A stretch of DNA of 64,000 bases, from positions 248,001 through 312,000 of the forward strand of contig NZ_JARWAC010000001.1 of assembly GCF_029846175.1 (NCBI RefSeq), given 5' to 3'. Shown here piece after piece: positions 37,988-46,914 of the stretch (positions within the stretch are counted from its first letter, which is position 1; each line of letters starts with the position of its first letter). The translations under genes and the position numbers were made by a program. Source of the stretch: Sphaerisporangium sp. TRM90804. Lineage in GTDB: Bacteria > Actinomycetota > Actinomycetes > Streptosporangiales > Streptosporangiaceae. The notes beneath the pieces are model-generated. The model made no database searches. It was not told where the DNA came from and saw nothing but the letters and a program-made list of their open reading frames with translations.

Positions 37988-39256
37988 ATGACCGCCATCA
38001 CCGCCGGCACGCGGCAAAGGACGGGGCTCGCCGCCCTTCTCGGGGTGCTCGGGCTGCTCGCGGCCTTCCCCCCGCTCGGGACGGACATGTACCTGCCCGG
38101 CCTGGTGCCGATCGCGCGCGACCTCGGCGCGCCGGTCACCGCCGTCCAGCTCACGCTGAGCGCCTTCCTGGCGGGCATCGCCGCCGGGCACCTCGTGCTC
38201 GGCCCGATGTCGGACCGCCACGGGCGGCGCGTCACGCTGCTGGCGTGCCTTGCCGCCTGCGCCGTCGCCGGCGTCCTGTGCGTGCTCGCGCCCACCGTCT
38301 GGGTGCTGGTCGCCGCGCGGCTGGTGCAGGGCTTCACCGCCGCCGCCGGCGTCGTGATCGGCCGTGCCGTCGTGCTCGACCTGAGCCGGGGACGCGACGC
38401 CACCCGCCTGTTCGCCGCCCTGACGGCCGTCCTGGCCGTCACCCCGGTCCTCGCCCCCCTCGCCGGAGGCGTGCTGGCCGCCACGGTGGGCTGGCGTGCG
38501 GTGTTCGCCGTCCTGGCCCTGATCTCGCTGCTGACGCTCGCCGCCGCGCTCGTGGCCCTGCCCGAGACGCTGCCCCGCCGCCTGCGCCGCCGCGGGAGCC
38601 TCGCGGCGTCGCTGCCCGAGGCCCTCGCCCTGCTGCGCGACCGCGTCTACCTCGGGCACGCCCTGGCCCTCGCGCTGGCCTTCGGCGCCCTGACCGCCTA
38701 CGCCGCGGCCGCCCCCTTCGTGCTGACGCAGGTGTTCCGCCTGTCCACCGCCGCGCTGTCGCTGACCCTCGCCGTCAACGCGCTCGCGCTGGTGACCATG
38801 GCGGCGCTGTCGGCCCGGCTGGTCTACCGCCTCTCGTCCCGGCGGCTGCTGGAGGCGGGGCTGGCCGTCCTGCTGGCCGCCAGCGCCGCGCTGTACGTGC
38901 TCGCCGTGGCCGGGCGCCTCCCGGCCGCGGCCTTCCTGCCGCTGCTGCTGGTCGCGGTCGCCTCCCTCGGGCCGGTGCTCGGCGACGCCGCCGCGATCGC
39001 CCTCCAGCGCGCCTCGCACGCGCCGGCGACCGGCGCGGCGCTGCTCGGGACGCTGCAGTTCGGCGTCGGCGCCCTGGCCGCGCCGCTCGCGGGCCTGAAC
39101 GGCGACCGCACGGCCGTCCTCATGCCGCTCGTCATGGGGGCGTGCGCCGCGCTGGCCCTGCTCGCGTTCGCCCTCACCGGCGCCGCCGGGCGACTCGCCG
39201 AGGGAGGGGCGGCGGACGCCCGGGACGTCGGCGCCCGCTCCCGCGACCCCCGCTGA
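37988..39256 (+). CDS. Bcr/CflA-type multidrug efflux MFS transporter
   Basis: 422-residue inner-membrane protein with 12 predicted membrane helices. Bcr/CflA marks are present: FPPLGTDMYLPGLVPIARDL in helix 1, LVLGPMSDRHGRRVTLLACL as the MFS motif A, and VQGFTAAAGVVIGRAVVLDL. Start ATG 37988 (MTAITAGTRQRTG) behind GGGAGG; an upstream extension would lack sense. Likely proton-coupled export of small drugs. It is a stand-alone gene, 128 bases after the methyltransferase. Confidence 0.92.
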   Translation: MTAITAGTRQRTGLAALLGVLGLLAAFPPLGTDMYLPGLVPIARDLGAPVTAVQLTLSAFLAGIAAGHLVLGPMSDRHGRRVTLLACLAACAVAGVLCVLAPTVWVLVAARLVQGFTAAAGVVIGRAVVLDLSRGRDATRLFAALTAVLAVTPVLAPLAGGVLAATVGWRAVFAVLALISLLTLAAALVALPETLPRRLRRRGSLAASLPEALALLRDRVYLGHALALALAFGALTAYAAAAPFVLTQVFRLSTAALSLTLAVNALALVTMAALSARLVYRLSSRRLLEAGLAVLLAASAALYVLAVAGRLPAAAFLPLLLVAVASLGPVLGDAAAIALQRASHAPATGAALLGTLQFGVGALAAPLAGLNGDRTAVLMPLVMGACAALALLAFALTGAAGRLAEGGAADARDVGARSRDPR

Positions 39257-39621
39257 TCCGCCCGGTCACCGCACGCCCGGCGACCCGGCGCACCGCGGCC
39301 GCTCCACCTCGTTCCGGGCGGCCCGCGCCGGCCCGGCCGCTCCGCCCACGCCACGGGCGGCCCGTGCCGCCACGCCCGCCGGACACGCCCACCCCTATAC
39401 GCGGTGAACTCACGGGGGGCGGCGCCGGTTCCCCGCCCGCCGGCACGCGGGGGCGGTTCCGGCACCCTTGATGATCTCGCACGATTACGGACGGTGGGGG
39501 CCGTTCCCACGTCCCGGCCCCGATCGCGGAACGATCACAGGGTGGGACGGAGGGTTCTCCCTCAGCGCGTCGACGCGAAACAGACGTTACTTTTGCCCCA
39601 TACCCCGTAAAATCCGCCGAT
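39257..39621. other. Intergenic region before the CbiX-like gene
   Basis: 365 bases with no gene that has coding bias. The last ~60 bases fall in GC and hold a likely promoter: TAAAAT at 39608-39613 ends nine bases before the GTG at 39622, so the transcript may begin at or near the start codon. Confidence 0.5.
39608..39613 (+). promoter_or_regulatory. -10 box TAAAAT, probable leaderless start
   Basis: TAAAAT differs from the consensus at one position and lies eight bases before the GTG start codon. No Shine-Dalgarno sequence is present, which agrees with a leaderless messenger. The -35 region is weak (around 39585-39592). Confidence 0.5.
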
Positions 39622-40467
39622 GTGAACGAAGGTCAGCACCCTCCCCAGGAGCTCCCGGTCCGCGAACGCTCGTTCCGGACCAGCTCCGGCCGGCACCGGC
39701 GTCCGGTGCCGGCGAACCTGCCTCCCGAGGCTCCCGCGCTCGTGCTGGCCGTTCCGGGCACCGGCGGCGACGTGCCCACAGCCGTCAAGACCATCGTCGG
39801 CGTCGACCACCCGCAGCTCGACGTACGGCTCGTCCAGCTCGGCGACAGCAAGTCCAGCCTGGCCGAGACGCTGGTCGACTGCGCGGCCAAGCGTCCGGAG
39901 GGCATGCCGGCGGCCATCGTCGTCCCCCTGGTCACCGGCCCGCACCAGCAGGTCTACCGCGCCATCCGCGAGGCCGTCGCCGAGTGCGACGTGATCACCA
40001 CCATCGCCGACCCGCTCGGCCCGCACCCGCTGCTCGCCGAGGCCCTGCACGTCAAGCTGTCGGAGAGCGGGCTCGCCCGCGCCGACCGCATGCGCCTGTT
40101 CAACATCGCCGCGCCGGTCGACGGCATCATCGTCGCGACCGTCGGCGGCCAGGAGGCGGTGCGGGCGGCGGACGCCACGGTCGTCCTGCTCGCCGCCCGC
40201 CTCACGCTGCCGGTGGTGGCGGCCTCGCTGGACGCCTCGCCCGGCGTGGGCGACGCGGCCCAGCGGCTGCGCAACATCGGCGCCTCGCGCCTGGCCCTGG
40301 CGCCCTTCCTGATCGGCCCGGAGATCGACCAGGCGAAGATCACCAAGGCCGCCGAGGCGGTCGGCGCCGGGTGCGCCGAGCCCCTCGGCGCGCACAGCGC
40401 GGTCGCCCAGCTCGTGGCGCTCAGCTACGGCAGCTCGCTCACCGGAGTGGATCCGGACCCGCAGTAG
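39622..40467 (+). CDS. CbiX/SirB-like chelatase-family protein
   Basis: 281-residue protein with two CbiX-like halves: ALVLAVPGTGGDVPTAVKTI with AAIVVPLVTGPHQQVYRAIR in the first, and TVVLLAARLTLPVVAASLD with RLALAPFLIGPEIDQAKITK in the second. Family members insert Co or Fe into tetrapyrroles, with a metal-binding HGS motif at the start; here that place reads PGTGG, without His, so chelatase activity is doubtful. No cobalamin or sirohaem gene is near. GTG start at 39622, leaderless by position. Its last 29 bases overlap the end of the convergent ligase gene. Confidence 0.78.
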   Translation: MNEGQHPPQELPVRERSFRTSSGRHRRPVPANLPPEAPALVLAVPGTGGDVPTAVKTIVGVDHPQLDVRLVQLGDSKSSLAETLVDCAAKRPEGMPAAIVVPLVTGPHQQVYRAIREAVAECDVITTIADPLGPHPLLAEALHVKLSESGLARADRMRLFNIAAPVDGIIVATVGGQEAVRAADATVVLLAARLTLPVVAASLDASPGVGDAAQRLRNIGASRLALAPFLIGPEIDQAKITKAAEAVGAGCAEPLGAHSAVAQLVALSYGSSLTGVDPDPQ

Positions 40468-41944
40468 GCACGACGCCCAGCGGCCCGGCGGGGTCGGGCC
40501 AGGTGTGCACGGGCTCGTGGGAGAACGACAGGTCGAGGTAGCTGGAAAGCATGGCCGCCCGGCTGTTCGGCTCCTCCCCCAGCGCGGCCAGGGCGGCGCG
40601 CTGCCAGGCCGCGCCGGTGCGGCGGCGCCTGACCCGCTCGGTGACGATGCCCAGCAGCCGCTCCGCCTCCTCGTCGTCCACCCCGGCGGACGCCAGCCCC
40701 TCGCGGGCCACGGGGATCAGGGCCAGCGCCAGGTCGGCGGCCTTGGCCGGCTCGGCCCGGTCGGGCCAGGCGAGGGTGGCGTCCAGCCCGTTCCTGGCCG
40801 CGCGGTAGAAGTTGCGGTAGGCGTCCGCGAACGGGAAGGAGCCGACCCAGGTCGGCTCGGCGGCCATCGCCAGCACCAGCCCGACGAGGAACGCCGCGTT
40901 GGCCGCCATGTCGGCGCACGTGGGACCGGCCGGCAGCGCGCGGAACTCCACCCGCAGGTGACCGCCGTCCGCCGGGTCGTAGACCGGCCGGTTCCACTGC
41001 CAAACCGTCCCCTGGTGCAGCCGCAGCTCGGCCAGCTTCGGCACGCCGGCGCCGCGGACGGCGGCCAGAGGCTCCTCCTCGTCCAGCACCGGAGCGACCG
41101 GCTCGTACTCGCGCACGCTCTGCTCGAACAGCTCCTGCGCGCCCTTCTCGACCCAGCCGGAGCCGAAGCACACCCGGCCGTCGACCCGCCACGGGCGGGC
41201 GGGGTCGCGGTCGTCGGCGGACGCCTCGAACAGCGCGATGCGGGTCTCCTCCCACAGCTCGCGCCCGAGGAACGACGGGGAGTTGCCGCTGACCGCGAGC
41301 ACCGGGCCGATGGCGAGCTGCGCGGCGTTGTAGACGGCGGCGAAGTCGGCCGGCTGGGTGCGCAGGTGGATCTGCCAGGAGGTGTTGGCGCTCTCCAGGA
41401 TCACGTCCTCGACCTCCAGCTCCAGCCGGTCGGCGCCGCGGATCGCGACGCGGAACGGCTCGGCGCGCACCCGCCGGATGCCCTCGCTGAGCGCCCGGTA
41501 GCGGGCCTCGTCGCTCAGGACGTCGGGGGTGAAGTCGAACTCGGTGAGCGTCGGCAGGATGCCGATCGGCACGACGCGGCCGCCCTCGGAGCGGGCGGCG
41601 CGGTCGGCCACCGCCATCAGCTCGCGCGCCTCGGCCTCCAGCGCCGAGAAGGGCCGGCCCGCCAGCGGCAGCGGGGTCAGGTTGACCTCCAGGTTGAAGC
41701 TGCCCAGCTCCAGCACCACCCGCTCGTCGCCGGCGGCCGCCCGGACCTCCTTGTTGCGGCGCATCGGCCGGCCGGCGCCATCGATGAGGAAGAACTCCAG
41801 CTCGGCGCCCAGAGACGCGGGCCCGACGCCGAAGCCGGGCCTGTCGAGCAGCTCGCGCAGGGCGAGGAGGCAGTCGTCCAGCCGCCCGCCGAAACGCTCG
41901 TACTCGGCTTCGGAGAAGCGCTCCTTGGCCACTTCCTGTCCCAT
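40439..41944 (-). CDS. Glutamate-cysteine ligase family protein (GCS2/EgtA-like)
   Basis: 501-residue ATP-dependent carboxylate-amine ligase-like protein. It shows SLGAELEFFLIDGAGRPM at the substrate site, VVLELGSFNLEVNLTPLPLAG, ESANTSWQIHLR, LAVSGNSPSFLGRELWEETR and HLRVEFRALPAGPTCADMAAN. These fit the GCS2-type family that makes gamma-glutamylcysteine or related conjugates, but the product in this branch is not established. ATG 41944 after GGAGGG. Actinomycetes usually use mycothiol, so a role in ergothioneine or another thiol is possible. Overlaps the convergent CbiX-like gene by 29 bases. Confidence 0.88.
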   Translation of the reverse strand: MGQEVAKERFSEAEYERFGGRLDDCLLALRELLDRPGFGVGPASLGAELEFFLIDGAGRPMRRNKEVRAAAGDERVVLELGSFNLEVNLTPLPLAGRPFSALEAEARELMAVADRAARSEGGRVVPIGILPTLTEFDFTPDVLSDEARYRALSEGIRRVRAEPFRVAIRGADRLELEVEDVILESANTSWQIHLRTQPADFAAVYNAAQLAIGPVLAVSGNSPSFLGRELWEETRIALFEASADDRDPARPWRVDGRVCFGSGWVEKGAQELFEQSVREYEPVAPVLDEEEPLAAVRGAGVPKLAELRLHQGTVWQWNRPVYDPADGGHLRVEFRALPAGPTCADMAANAAFLVGLVLAMAAEPTWVGSFPFADAYRNFYRAARNGLDATLAWPDRAEPAKAADLALALIPVAREGLASAGVDDEEAERLLGIVTERVRRRRTGAAWQRAALAALGEEPNSRAAMLSSYLDLSFSHEPVHTWPDPAGPLGVVPTAGPDPLR

Positions 41945-42217
41945 CGTGCCGCCCTCCAGCCGTCGCGGTCCCCGTCGTGACGTCCCTGTCCCGGCGGGAA
42001 CGTTTCATGCCTCCTACCTCGGCCGAGGCGGTGACAACCTCCCGGCCCGGCGGCGCCGCCTCCCCGCAGGTGCGGCGGCGCGGCCGTCCCACCCGCCGCC
42101 CCGCCCCCACGTGACCTCCCGCGACTCCACGGACACGCCATTGACTCGGGCGCGCCGAGTCGGTATGCCTGAACAACGCCATGTCAGGTGAGGGCCCGGC
42201 AGTGGAGGCGATGGCAG

Positions 42218-43339
42218 ATGCGCGTGCTCGTGCACGCCTACCCGTGGGACGTGATCGGCGATCCGCTTTTCACCGCCCGTGTGCAGGCGCTCGGCGTCGA
42301 CGGCGTGAACCTCGCCGCCGCCTACCACGCGGTCAGGGCCGCGACCCCGTGGCACCCTGAACGGGCCTATCTCGACGCTCGGCACTCCGCGCTCTACCGC
42401 CCCGTCCGCCCCGAGGCGTGGGCCGGCAGGCGCCTCGTCCCGGCCGCGCCCGGGTGGATGGACGAGCCCGACTCCTTCGGCGCCGCCGCGGCGGCGCTCA
42501 CCGCCGCCGGCGTCCCGGTGACGGCGTGGGTGGTGCTCACGCACAACTCCCTGCTCGGCGAGGCCAACCCCGACGTCACCGTGGTGAACTGCTACGGGCA
42601 GTCCTACCCGTGGGCGCTGTGCCCCTCGCGGGCGGAGGTCCGCGAGTACGCCGCCACCCTGGCCGCCGAGGCCGTGCGCGAGGCGCCGCCGGCCGGCGTG
42701 CTGCTGGAGGCCTGCGGGCAGCTGGGCGCCGACCACGGCGGCCGGCACGACAAGACCGACGGCGCCTACGACGCCCGGGCGCGGCGCATGCTGTCGGTCT
42801 GCTGCTGCGCGGCCTGCCGGACCGGCTGGGCCGGGCGCGGCGTCGACGCCGATCGTGTGGTGCGCGACCTGCGCGCGGCCGTGCGGTCGCGCGAGCACGA
42901 TCTCGACCCCGCCACGCTCGCGACGCTGCTGGCCGTGCGGCACGAGGCGGCCGACGAGCTGCGCAACCGGGTCTGCGACACGCTGCCCGGGCTGCCGGTG
43001 GCGCTGCACGGCAGCCCCGACCCCTGGGCCACCGGCGCCAACCCCGGCTTCGGCGCGAACGCGGGCAAGGACGTCGACGCCGTCGTGGTGCCCTGCTGGC
43101 CCACCGGCCCGGAGTCCCCCGAGATCGTGAAGCTCGCCCGCCGGATGCTGCCCGCCGACGTCGCCGTCGGCTCTTACGTGACCGTGCTGCCGCCGGCCCG
43201 CCCGGATGACGTCGCCGCGCACGTGCGGCGGCTGGTCGAGGCGGGGGCGGGCGAGATCCACCTGTACCACGCGGGCCTGGCCGGGCCCGCCCGCCACGGC
43301 CTGCTCGCCGAGGCCGCCCGGGCCGCCACGTCCGTCTGA
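42218..43339 (+). CDS. Putative TIM-barrel glycosidase-like protein in sugar-acid cluster
   Basis: 373-residue soluble protein of unknown function. Repeated beta/alpha pattern (MRVLVHAYPWDVIG, GVDGVNLAAAYHAV, VTAWVVLTHNSL, GVLLEACGQLGA, VALHGSPDPW, VAVGSYVTVLPP, GEIHLYHAGLAG) fits a TIM barrel. A Cys cluster CCCAAC (~residues 191-196) resembles that in uncharacterised glycosidase-like barrels, where a CFC-x2-C motif binds or stabilises. Start ATG 42218, nine bases after GGAGG. It is directly upstream of the IlvD/Edd dehydratase gene (83-base gap), so it likely acts on the same sugar or sugar acid. Substrate not predictable. Confidence 0.65.
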   Translation: MRVLVHAYPWDVIGDPLFTARVQALGVDGVNLAAAYHAVRAATPWHPERAYLDARHSALYRPVRPEAWAGRRLVPAAPGWMDEPDSFGAAAAALTAAGVPVTAWVVLTHNSLLGEANPDVTVVNCYGQSYPWALCPSRAEVREYAATLAAEAVREAPPAGVLLEACGQLGADHGGRHDKTDGAYDARARRMLSVCCCAACRTGWAGRGVDADRVVRDLRAAVRSREHDLDPATLATLLAVRHEAADELRNRVCDTLPGLPVALHGSPDPWATGANPGFGANAGKDVDAVVVPCWPTGPESPEIVKLARRMLPADVAVGSYVTVLPPARPDDVAAHVRRLVEAGAGEIHLYHAGLAGPARHGLLAEAARAATSV

Positions 43340-43381
43340 CCCTCGCTCGCCGGGAGACGTCCTGAGTCGCCCGATCCGTCG

Positions 43382-43394
43382 CCTCTCTGAGAGG
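43382..43394. promoter_or_regulatory. Palindrome CCTCTC-T-GAGAGG
   Basis: Perfect 13-base odd-centred palindrome two bases before the TGATATATCA operator in front of the dehydratase gene. Could be a weak terminator of the upstream gene or part of the operator. Confidence 0.3.
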
Positions 43395-43395
43395 G

Positions 43396-43405
43396 TGATA
43401 TATCA
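43396..43405. promoter_or_regulatory. Operator TGATATATCA upstream of the dehydratase gene
   Basis: Perfect 10-bp palindrome 17 bases before the GTG of the IlvD/Edd gene, likely over the -10 region. A variant (TGGTATATCA) lies at 47850-47859 before the oppositely directed DapA-family gene. The GntR gene between them is the obvious candidate binder. Confidence 0.6.
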
Positions 43406-43422
43406 GGATACGAGGAGGACAT

Positions 43423-45147
43423 GTGCAGCGTCTGACGCCTGAGCAGTTGAGAAGCCATCGCTGGTACGGCACCGACAGCCTCCGCTCCTTCAGCCACCGT
43501 GCCCGCACGCGCCAGCTCGGGCTGGCCGCCGAGGAGCACATGGGACGGCCCGTGGTCGGCATCCTCAACACCTGGAGCGAGCTCAACCCCTGCCACATCC
43601 ACCTGCGCGAGCGCGCGCAGGACGTCAAGCGCGGGGTGTGGCAGGCCGGCGGCTACCCGGTGGAGCTGCCGGTCATGTCGCTCTCGGAGACCTTCCAGAA
43701 GCCGACGACCATGCTCTACCGCAACCTGCTGGCCATGGAGACCGAGGAGATGCTGCGCTCGTACCCGGTCGACGCGGCGGTGCTCATGGGCGGCTGCGAC
43801 AAGACCACGCCCGCCCTGCTCATGGGCGCCATCAGCATGGACCTGCCGTCGGTCTTCGTGCCGTGCGGCCCGATGATCCCCGGCAGCTACCGCGGCGAGG
43901 TCCTCGGCAGCGGCAGCGACATGTGGCGCTACTGGGCCGACAGCAAGGCGGGCCTGGTCGGCGAGGAGCAGATGCGCGGCGTGGAGGAGGGCATCGCCCG
44001 CTCCCCCGGCCACTGCATGACGATGGGCACCGCCTCCACGATGACCTCGGTCGCCGAGGTGCTCGGCATGACCCTGCCGGGCGCCGCGTCCATCCCCGCC
44101 GTGGCCTCGGCGCACAACAGGATGGCGGCGGCCAGCGGCCGGCGCGCCGTCGAGCTGGCCTGGCAGGACGTCCGCCCGTCCACGGTGCTCACCGCCGGGG
44201 CGTACGCGGACGCGGTCACCGCCGTCCTCGCGCTCGGCGGCTCTTCCAACGCCGTCATCCACCTGGTGGCCATGGCGCGGCGCAGCGGGGTGGAGCTGAC
44301 GCTCGACGACTTCGACCGCGCCTCCCGCACCGTCCCCGTGCTGGCCGACCTGCGGCCGAGCGGCGCCTACGTGATGGAGGACTTCTACCTCGCGGGCGGC
44401 CTCCCGGGGCTGCTCAACCGGATCGCCGACCTGCTGCACCTGGACCGGCCGACCGTCGCCGGGTGCACGATGGGCGAGGCGATCGGCGGCGCCGAGGTCC
44501 ACGACGACCGGGTGATCCGCGAGCGGCAGGACCCGCTGTCGGCCGAGGGCGGCCTGGCGGTGCTGCGCGGCAACCTCGCCCCCGACGGGGCCGTCATCAA
44601 GCACGTGGCCGCCGACCCGCGGCTGCTCGCGCACACCGGCCCGGCGGTGGTCTTCGACGGCCACCGCGACCTGATGCGCCGCCTGAACGACGAGAGCCTG
44701 CCCGTGACCGCCGACTCCGTGCTGGTGCTGCGCGGCGCCGGGCCGCGCGGCGGGCCCGGGATGCCCGAGCACGGCATGCTGCCCATCCCCGACCGCCTGC
44801 TGAAGGAGGGGGTGCGCGACATGCTGCGCGTCTCCGACGCCCGCATGAGCGGCACGAGCTACGGCGCCTGCGTCCTGCACGTGGCCCCGGAGTCGCACGT
44901 CGGCGGGCCGCTCGCCCTGGTGCGCGACGGCGACCCGATCACGCTGGACGTCGCGGCCCGCCGGCTCACGCTGGACGTGCCCGAGGAGGAGCTGGCCCGG
45001 CGCCGCGCGGCCTGGACGCCGCCCGCGACCGTCTACCGCCGGGGGTACGGCTCGCTGTACGACGCCCACATCATGCAGGCCGACCAGGGCTGTGACTTCG
45101 ACTTCCTCCAAGGCGCGGGGGGCGCACCCGAACCGGACACCGAGTGA
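43423..45147 (+). CDS. IlvD/Edd-family sugar-acid dehydratase
   Basis: 574-residue Fe-S dehydratase. Cluster-ligand Cys residues appear in ELNPCHIHL, MGGCDKTTPALLMG (with the Lys that carries the Mg-binding carbamate in this family) and PGHCMTMGTASTM; the C-terminal SDARMSGTSYGACVLHVAPE is diagnostic. It groups by context and length with L-arabinonate/pentonate-type dehydratases rather than biosynthetic IlvD, because the cluster also has DapA- and RraA-family lyases and a GntR regulator and no branched-chain genes. It would make a 2-keto-3-deoxy acid. GTG start at 43423 after GAGGAGG. Exact sugar acid unknown. Confidence 0.9.
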   Translation: MQRLTPEQLRSHRWYGTDSLRSFSHRARTRQLGLAAEEHMGRPVVGILNTWSELNPCHIHLRERAQDVKRGVWQAGGYPVELPVMSLSETFQKPTTMLYRNLLAMETEEMLRSYPVDAAVLMGGCDKTTPALLMGAISMDLPSVFVPCGPMIPGSYRGEVLGSGSDMWRYWADSKAGLVGEEQMRGVEEGIARSPGHCMTMGTASTMTSVAEVLGMTLPGAASIPAVASAHNRMAAASGRRAVELAWQDVRPSTVLTAGAYADAVTAVLALGGSSNAVIHLVAMARRSGVELTLDDFDRASRTVPVLADLRPSGAYVMEDFYLAGGLPGLLNRIADLLHLDRPTVAGCTMGEAIGGAEVHDDRVIRERQDPLSAEGGLAVLRGNLAPDGAVIKHVAADPRLLAHTGPAVVFDGHRDLMRRLNDESLPVTADSVLVLRGAGPRGGPGMPEHGMLPIPDRLLKEGVRDMLRVSDARMSGTSYGACVLHVAPESHVGGPLALVRDGDPITLDVAARRLTLDVPEEELARRRAAWTPPATVYRRGYGSLYDAHIMQADQGCDFDFLQGAGGAPEPDTE

Positions 45148-45235
45148 CGCTCCACTCGAAGCGCCTACCAGTCGCCTTTACCATGTAGATCATGACTTGC
45201 CGGTTTCGGGAGTAGCCGCACGAGATCACGATGGG

Positions 45236-45937
45236 ATGCGAAACGATATGCCGGTGTACGACACCACCGAGGAGCCGGCCCTCCAGCCGGTGGCCCGCGC
45301 CACGACGCGAACCGATCTCGTCGCCGGCTCGATCCGGACGGCGATACTCTCCGGCCGCATCAAGCCGGGCGAGACGCTGGTGGAGCGGCGGCTCGCCGAG
45401 CAGCTCGGCGTCTCCAAGACGCCGGTGCGCGAGGCCCTGATCGGGCTCGCGGCCTCCGGGCTCGTGACGATCAGCCCGAACCGCGGCGTCACGGTCAGGG
45501 TGCTCGACACCGTCGACCTGCGCAAGGCCACCGAGGTGCGGCTGCTGCTCGAACCGTGGGCCGTGGCCGGCGCGGCCCGCCACGCCCGCCCCGGCGGCCT
45601 GCCGTCCGCGCGGCGGGCGCTGGCCGAGGCCGGCGAGCTGCTGTCCGGGCAGGACCCGGCGGCGCTGAGCCTGGCCAACCGCCGGTTCCACCGCGCCCTG
45701 TACTCCGGCTGCGGCAACGAGCTGGTCACCGCGCACCTGGACAACCTGCAGGACCTGACCGCCCTCGGCGCCGTCACGGTGCTGTGGCGGCGGTGGCCCA
45801 CCTGGCGGGAGGAGTTCGAGGAGCACGAGAGAATCCTGCTCGCCGCCGAGGCCGGTGACGCCGCCCAGGCCGAGCGCCTCACCCGGGCGCACGTCAAGCG
45901 CTCCCTCACCCACCTCGCCCCCGCCCCCGCCTCCTGA
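45236..45937 (+). CDS. GntR-family regulator, FadR/FCD type
   Basis: 233-residue regulator. Winged helix ~20-85 (LVAGSIRTAILSGRIKPGE, LVERRLAEQLGVSKTPVREA) and an FCD ligand-binding domain ~95-225 (ATEVRLLLEPWAVAGAAR, LANRRFHRALYSGCGNELV, EEHERILLAAEAGD), where Asp/His residues usually bind a metal and a small organic acid. ATG 45236 chosen; ATG 45248 is also possible. It lies 88 bases after the dehydratase, same strand, and probably represses both arms of the cluster through the TGRTATATCA sites until the sugar acid is present. Confidence 0.93.
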   Translation: MRNDMPVYDTTEEPALQPVARATTRTDLVAGSIRTAILSGRIKPGETLVERRLAEQLGVSKTPVREALIGLAASGLVTISPNRGVTVRVLDTVDLRKATEVRLLLEPWAVAGAARHARPGGLPSARRALAEAGELLSGQDPAALSLANRRFHRALYSGCGNELVTAHLDNLQDLTALGAVTVLWRRWPTWREEFEEHERILLAAEAGDAAQAERLTRAHVKRSLTHLAPAPAS

Positions 45938-46128
45938 CGCCCCGGCCGTTCCGGTGTCTCGGCCTCGCCGCTAAGCGCGGGTCCAGGGGAACTCGCCGCG
46001 CACCGTCGCCTCCCGTCGCCGGTCGGGGGACGCGAAGGCCCCAGTGCCCGTCGGTGTCCGGGCCGCGAGGGATCCCCCGGGCCGCTCCTCACCGCGCCCG
46101 CGCGACGACGCGCGGCGCGCCCCCGCGC

Positions 46129-46914
46129 TCAGCGGGGTCTCCGGTCGGCGGGCAGGGAGGCGTGGTAGCGGCGCAAGGTGTCCTCGTCGGGGGGGTAGGT
46201 GCCGCGCAGCGGGGCGCCGGCCTCCACCTCCCGCTGGATGAACTCCTCCATCCGCTCCTGCTCCAGGGCCTTGCGTGCCACCTCGGCGGCCATCTGGCGC
46301 GGTACGCACACCACGCCCTCGGCGTCGGCCACGATCACGTCGCCGGGGTAGACCGGCACCTCCGCGCAGCCGATCGGCACCTGCAGGTCGACCGCGTGGT
46401 GCCGCGCCAGGTTGGTGGTGGCGCAGACCCCGGCCGCGAACGCCGGGAGCTCCAGCTGGGCGAAGAACGGCGAGTCGCGCACCGCCCCGTCGGTGACCAG
46501 GCCCGCCGCGCCGCGGCGCAGCATGCGGGTGGCCAGAATGCCCCCGATGCACGCCGCCCTGGTCTGGCCCCGGCAGTCCATCACCAGCACCTGGCCCGGC
46601 CCCACCGACTCGACCGCGCGCCGCTGCGGGTGGTCGTAGTCGGAGAACACGTCCAGCACGTCGAGATCCTCGCGGGCGGGGATGTGGCGCAGCGTGAAGG
46701 CCTCCCCCACCATCCGGGTGCTGGCGGGGTTGAGCGGCCGCAGCCCGGCGAGGAACGCGTTGCGCAGCCCCCGGGCGAAGAGCTGGGTGGTGACGGTGGC
46801 CGTCGACACCCGCCGCAGCGCCTCGATCACCTCGGGCGTGACGGCGTCGTCGTCACGCTCCGGGCCGGGCGCCCCTACCGGCCCCGGGCCGCCGGCGTCC
46901 CGCGGGCCGGTCAC
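46129..46914 (-). CDS. RraA/HMG-aldolase-like family protein
   Basis: 261-residue protein. The RraA-fold signature is clear: GQVLVMDCRGQTRAACIGGI, GAAGLVTDGAVRDSPFF (Arg and Asp of the pyruvate/metal site), and YPGDVIVADAEGVVCVP. Enzymes of this family act as 4-hydroxy-4-methyl-2-oxoglutarate aldolases or oxaloacetate decarboxylases, and often sit in sugar-acid pathways. The N-terminal ~25 residues are Gly/Pro-rich. GTG start at 46914 overlaps the DapA-family stop by four bases (GTGA), so they are coupled. It probably splits a keto acid product of the pathway to pyruvate. Confidence 0.88.
   Translation of the reverse strand: MTGPRDAGGPGPVGAPGPERDDDAVTPEVIEALRRVSTATVTTQLFARGLRNAFLAGLRPLNPASTRMVGEAFTLRHIPAREDLDVLDVFSDYDHPQRRAVESVGPGQVLVMDCRGQTRAACIGGILATRMLRRGAAGLVTDGAVRDSPFFAQLELPAFAAGVCATTNLARHHAVDLQVPIGCAEVPVYPGDVIVADAEGVVCVPRQMAAEVARKALEQERMEEFIQREVEAGAPLRGTYPPDEDTLRRYHASLPADRRPR

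Noticed and set aside
39257-39621. Cobalamin riboswitch before the CbiX-like gene
   Set aside because: No B12-box-like sequence, and the transcript appears leaderless.
43423-45147. Biosynthetic dihydroxy-acid dehydratase (ilvD)
   Set aside because: Family motifs are shared, but neighbours are sugar-acid lyases and a GntR regulator, with no branched-chain genes.
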